This document shows, piece by piece, positions 5,863-7,802 of a stretch of 7,802 nucleotides of DNA; the stretch's first letter is position 1, and every line of letters starts with the position of its first letter. Location: NCBI GenBank assembly GCA_050330055.1, contig JBHJOF010000101.1:1-7802 (forward strand), read 5' to 3'. The DNA is from JBHJOF01 sp050330055 (GTDB lineage: Bacteria > Pseudomonadota > Alphaproteobacteria > Kiloniellales > JAKSDN01). A program made the position numbers and the translations under genes. The notes under the pieces were generated by a model. That model made no database searches, had not been told where the DNA came from, and saw only the letters and a program-made list of their open reading frames with translations.

Positions 5863-7739
5863 AGGCGGACGATGAAGCGCGCGCCGATCACCCGGCCCTG
5901 CTCGTCGTGACGGTTCTCGGCCCGGATGGAGCCGCCGTGCGCCTCGATGATCTGACGCGAGATCGACAGGCCGAGTCCGGAGTGGGTGCCGAACTTCTCG
6001 CCGCGCGGCCGCTCGCTGTAGAAGCGGTTGAACACGCTGTCCAGCTTGTCCGCCGGCATGCCGGGGCCGTCGTCGTCGATGGTGATCACGACCCAGCCCT
6101 GCTCGCGTCCTTGTTCGCGCCCCTGTTCGCGGTGCGCGGCTAGGCGGATGACGCCGTCCGGAGGGCTGAAGGAGATGGCATTGTTGATCAGGTTGCGGAA
6201 CACCTGACCGAGCCGGTTCTCCAGCCCCATGACCAGCAGGCGCTGACCGTCTACCGCCAGCTCGAAGCGCTGGCCGCCCAGGCCCGCCTCGTGCACCTGG
6301 ACCAGGGCCTCGAGCAGCGGACCGACCTCGACCACCTCGCTCTCGGCGCGCGACAACTCGGCGTCGATGCGCGAGGCGTCGGAGATGTCGCTGATCAGGC
6401 GGTCCATGCGCTGGATGTCTTCCAGGATGATAGACATCAGCTTCTTCTGCTGTCCCGGGTCCTCGACCCGCGCCACCGTCTCGACCGCGCTGCGCAGCGA
6501 GGTCAGCGGGTTCTTGATCTCGTGCGAGACGTCGGCGGCGAAGCCTTCGATAGCGTCGAGCCGCGCCCAGAGCGCCTCGGTCATGTCGCGCAGCGCATTG
6601 GACAGCTCGCCGATCTCGTCGCGGCGCTGCGAGAAGTCGGGGATCTCGAACTTGCGGCCCTTGCTGTAGCGCACCTGGTCGGCGGCGTGAGCCAGGCGCC
6701 GGATCGGCCGGCCGATGGTGCCGGCGAGATAGAACGACAGCAGCACGGTGATCGCCAGCGCGGCGCCGAAGACGACCAGTATGTCGCGGCGCCGGTCGCG
6801 CACCGCCTCGGCGATGTCGTCGCCGTCGCGGGTCAGCAGCAGCGCGCCCAGCACCTGGCGATAGCGCTGCACCGGCACCGCGGAGGTGAGCACCAGATGT
6901 CCGTCGGCGGCGACCCGCACCCGGCTGGTGCTTTCGCCGAGCAGCGCCCGTTGCACCTCGGGATAGTCGCTGGCGCGCTGCGTCGGCGGCTCGCGATAGG
7001 GCGGCAGGTCGCCCATACCCGGCAACCAGTCGACCGCCCGATCGTAGAGCGCGCCCAGTTGGCTGAGCAGCGAGCCGCTGTCCGGCGGCGGCAGCTCGAC
7101 CACCTCGACTTCGCTGGCCTGCTCGCCCAGCACCGAGCTGTCGGCGATCAGGCCGCCGTCGGGCGCAAAGATGCGCGCGCGGATGCCGGTGTTGGAGAAG
7201 AGTACGCGGCTCATCGAGCGGGTGATGTCGGGCAGCAGGCGCTCGCCGCCCTCCTGGCTGGCGATCGCCGCGGTGCTGCCGAGTGAGGCGGAGAAGGCGA
7301 GACCCTGGATCTGCAGCGCGTCGTGCGCCGAGGCGATCAGGCTCTGCCGGTACTGATCGAGATGCATCAGCCCGAGCACGGGGATCACCAGGGCCAGCAC
7401 GTTAAGCGCCAGGATGCGCCGGGTCAGCGGCGAACGCCAGCCACGCCGCATCGGCCGCGCGCCGGGCGCAGTGCGCGTCTTGTCGCTCGCTTCCTTGCCG
7501 CGGCGGGCGGACCGCGACCGCTCGTCCCGGCGCAGCCGTGGCGGTTCGCTGACGGCGGGTCTCAGCTTCAAGCTCGGCCCGAGGTGGCCTGCGGCATCGT
7601 TGGTCAAGCTGTCGCTTGGCAGAGAGTCGGCAGTCGGACCATCCGCGGAGCTTGACGGCGCGACCTCCCCTCGCCCGCGCGCGCGGCCTTCCCCCTTGAC
7701 GAAGGCCTTAACTGTCGCGGTAACGATACCCGACGCCAT
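5850..7739 (-). CDS. chvG: Sensor histidine kinase, ChvG/ExoS/BvrS type
   Basis: Inner-membrane sensor kinase partnered with the ChvI-type regulator directly upstream. Numbering from the ATG at 7739: residues 1-96 are a polar low-complexity region; TM1 is about 108-126; the periplasmic sensor (about 127-319) has the proline-rich LPPP and DYPEV features of ChvG proteins; TM2 is about 320-342. HAMP is about 338-392; the dimerisation segment has SHEIKNPLTSLRS with phospho-accepting His406; the ATPase domain has NLINNAISFS (517-526), DDDGPGMP (555-562) and GLGLSIS (588-594). All catalytic boxes are intact. In Agrobacterium, Sinorhizobium and Brucella this system responds to acid and envelope conditions during host contact. 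The start is uncertain: the ATG at 7739 overlaps chvI by 32 nt without a clear Shine-Dalgarno, and Met97 (ATG at 7451) just before TM1 also fits. Confidence 0.93.
   Translation of the reverse strand: MASGIVTATVKAFVKGEGRARGRGEVAPSSSADGPTADSLPSDSLTNDAAGHLGPSLKLRPAVSEPPRLRRDERSRSARRGKEASDKTRTAPGARPMRRGWRSPLTRRILALNVLALVIPVLGLMHLDQYRQSLIASAHDALQIQGLAFSASLGSTAAIASQEGGERLLPDITRSMSRVLFSNTGIRARIFAPDGGLIADSSVLGEQASEVEVVELPPPDSGSLLSQLGALYDRAVDWLPGMGDLPPYREPPTQRASDYPEVQRALLGESTSRVRVAADGHLVLTSAVPVQRYRQVLGALLLTRDGDDIAEAVRDRRRDILVVFGAALAITVLLSFYLAGTIGRPIRRLAHAADQVRYSKGRKFEIPDFSQRRDEIGELSNALRDMTEALWARLDAIEGFAADVSHEIKNPLTSLRSAVETVARVEDPGQQKKLMSIILEDIQRMDRLISDISDASRIDAELSRAESEVVEVGPLLEALVQVHEAGLGGQRFELAVDGQRLLVMGLENRLGQVFRNLINNAISFSPPDGVIRLAAHREQGREQGREQGWVVITIDDDGPGMPADKLDSVFNRFYSERPRGEKFGTHSGLGLSISRQIIEAHGGSIRAENRHDEQGRVIGARFIVRLPAC
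6096..6131 (-). repeat. 3 x 12-nt tandem repeat encoding REQG-REQG-REQG in the chvG ATPase domain
   Basis: Three consecutive in-frame 12-base units encode Arg-Glu-Gln-Gly three times (residues 537-548 of the kinase). The units differ only at synonymous third positions. They lie between the N box (517-526) and the DDDGPG box (555-560), where a strand-connecting turn is expected. This looks like an in-frame expansion of a surface loop. Confidence 0.9.
7685..7707 (-). other. Hairpin immediately after the chvI stop codon
   Basis: A perfect 7-bp stem (7685-7691 with 7701-7707) encloses a 9-nt loop and begins at the base after the chvI TAA (7710-7708 in the transcript). It falls inside the first codons of chvG if that gene starts at 7739. 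If chvG starts at 7451 it is an intergenic structure. No T-tract follows, so it does not look like a full terminator. Confidence 0.4.
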
Positions 7740-7802
7740 AGAGCGTTTCGATGTGGGCGAAGTTCGCGTCCACCTCCTTGAACTTCTTGCGCAGCCGCTT
7801 GA
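7708..7802 (-). CDS. chvI: Response regulator, OmpR/PhoB class, ChvI type (C-terminal end only)
   Basis: Only the last 30 codons and the stop (TAA at 7708-7710) are in the window; the gene continues past the right edge. The readable end contains KRLRKKFKEVD and then HIETLYGVGYRYRDS. This is the recognition helix and C-terminal beta-hairpin wing of an OmpR-type winged-helix DNA-binding domain, with the GVGYRY signature. Together with the downstream ChvG-type kinase it identifies the ChvI/BvrR-type partner. Its last 32 nt overlap the longest possible chvG frame. The identification rests on a short fragment plus context. Confidence 0.88.
   Translation of the reverse strand, partial: KRLRKKFKEVDANFAHIETLYGVGYRYRDS

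Noticed and set aside
4737..6143. Long + strand open frame opposite hprK-rapZ and the end of chvG
   Set aside because: It spans two real genes and their junction in antisense, with Arg/Gln/Gly-rich sequence and no domain; it is a shadow frame.
6291..7286. + strand open frame opposite chvG
   Set aside because: Lies fully within the kinase gene in antisense, is His/Arg/Asp-rich, and has no recognisable motif.

Overview
The window is high-GC DNA with strong G/C bias at third codon positions. Its gene order, a ChvI/ChvG-type two-component system followed by a short HPr kinase, RapZ, an EIIA-Man protein, HPr and Enzyme I, is characteristic of Alphaproteobacteria. RapZ inside the cluster and the overall sequence style suggest Rhodospirillales in the broad sense; that placement is inference.

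Layout: (1) On the + strand, bases 1-1472 hold the 3' part of a secreted di-haem cytochrome c of the DUF1111/DHOR family, whose extreme 5' end lies just outside the window. (2) Bases 1473-1698 are a convergent intergenic region dominated by a 149-bp nested inverted-repeat element. (3) Everything from 1699 to 7802 is one tightly packed minus-strand gene run. In transcription order it reads: the chvI C-terminus (partial), a chvG-type histidine kinase, a single 507-codon frame containing both HPr kinase/phosphorylase and RapZ, EIIA-Man, HPr, and Enzyme I. Gaps are short (18, 30 and 40 nt) and HPr and Enzyme I overlap by 8 nt, so this looks like one operon entered from beyond the right edge. No gene-free stretch exceeds 300 bases.

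How the genes fit together: Enzyme I takes phosphate from PEP and passes it to HPr on His22, which can pass it to His9 of EIIA. No EIIB or EIIC is present, so in this window the PTS looks like a regulatory phosphorelay rather than a sugar importer. HPr kinase can phosphorylate HPr on a serine and so tune the relay. ChvG/ChvI is an envelope and acid-stress two-component system that is commonly linked to this PTS in Alphaproteobacteria.

The most notable observation is that HprK and RapZ, normally separate adjacent genes, are read as one continuous protein joined by a roughly 55-60 residue Gly/Ala/Gln-rich linker. Other points are a perfect 10-bp hairpin between the chvG stop and the hprK-rapZ start, two independent 3 x 12-nt in-frame tandem repeats, the doubtful N-terminus of the histidine kinase, and the compound palindromic repeat between the convergent genes.
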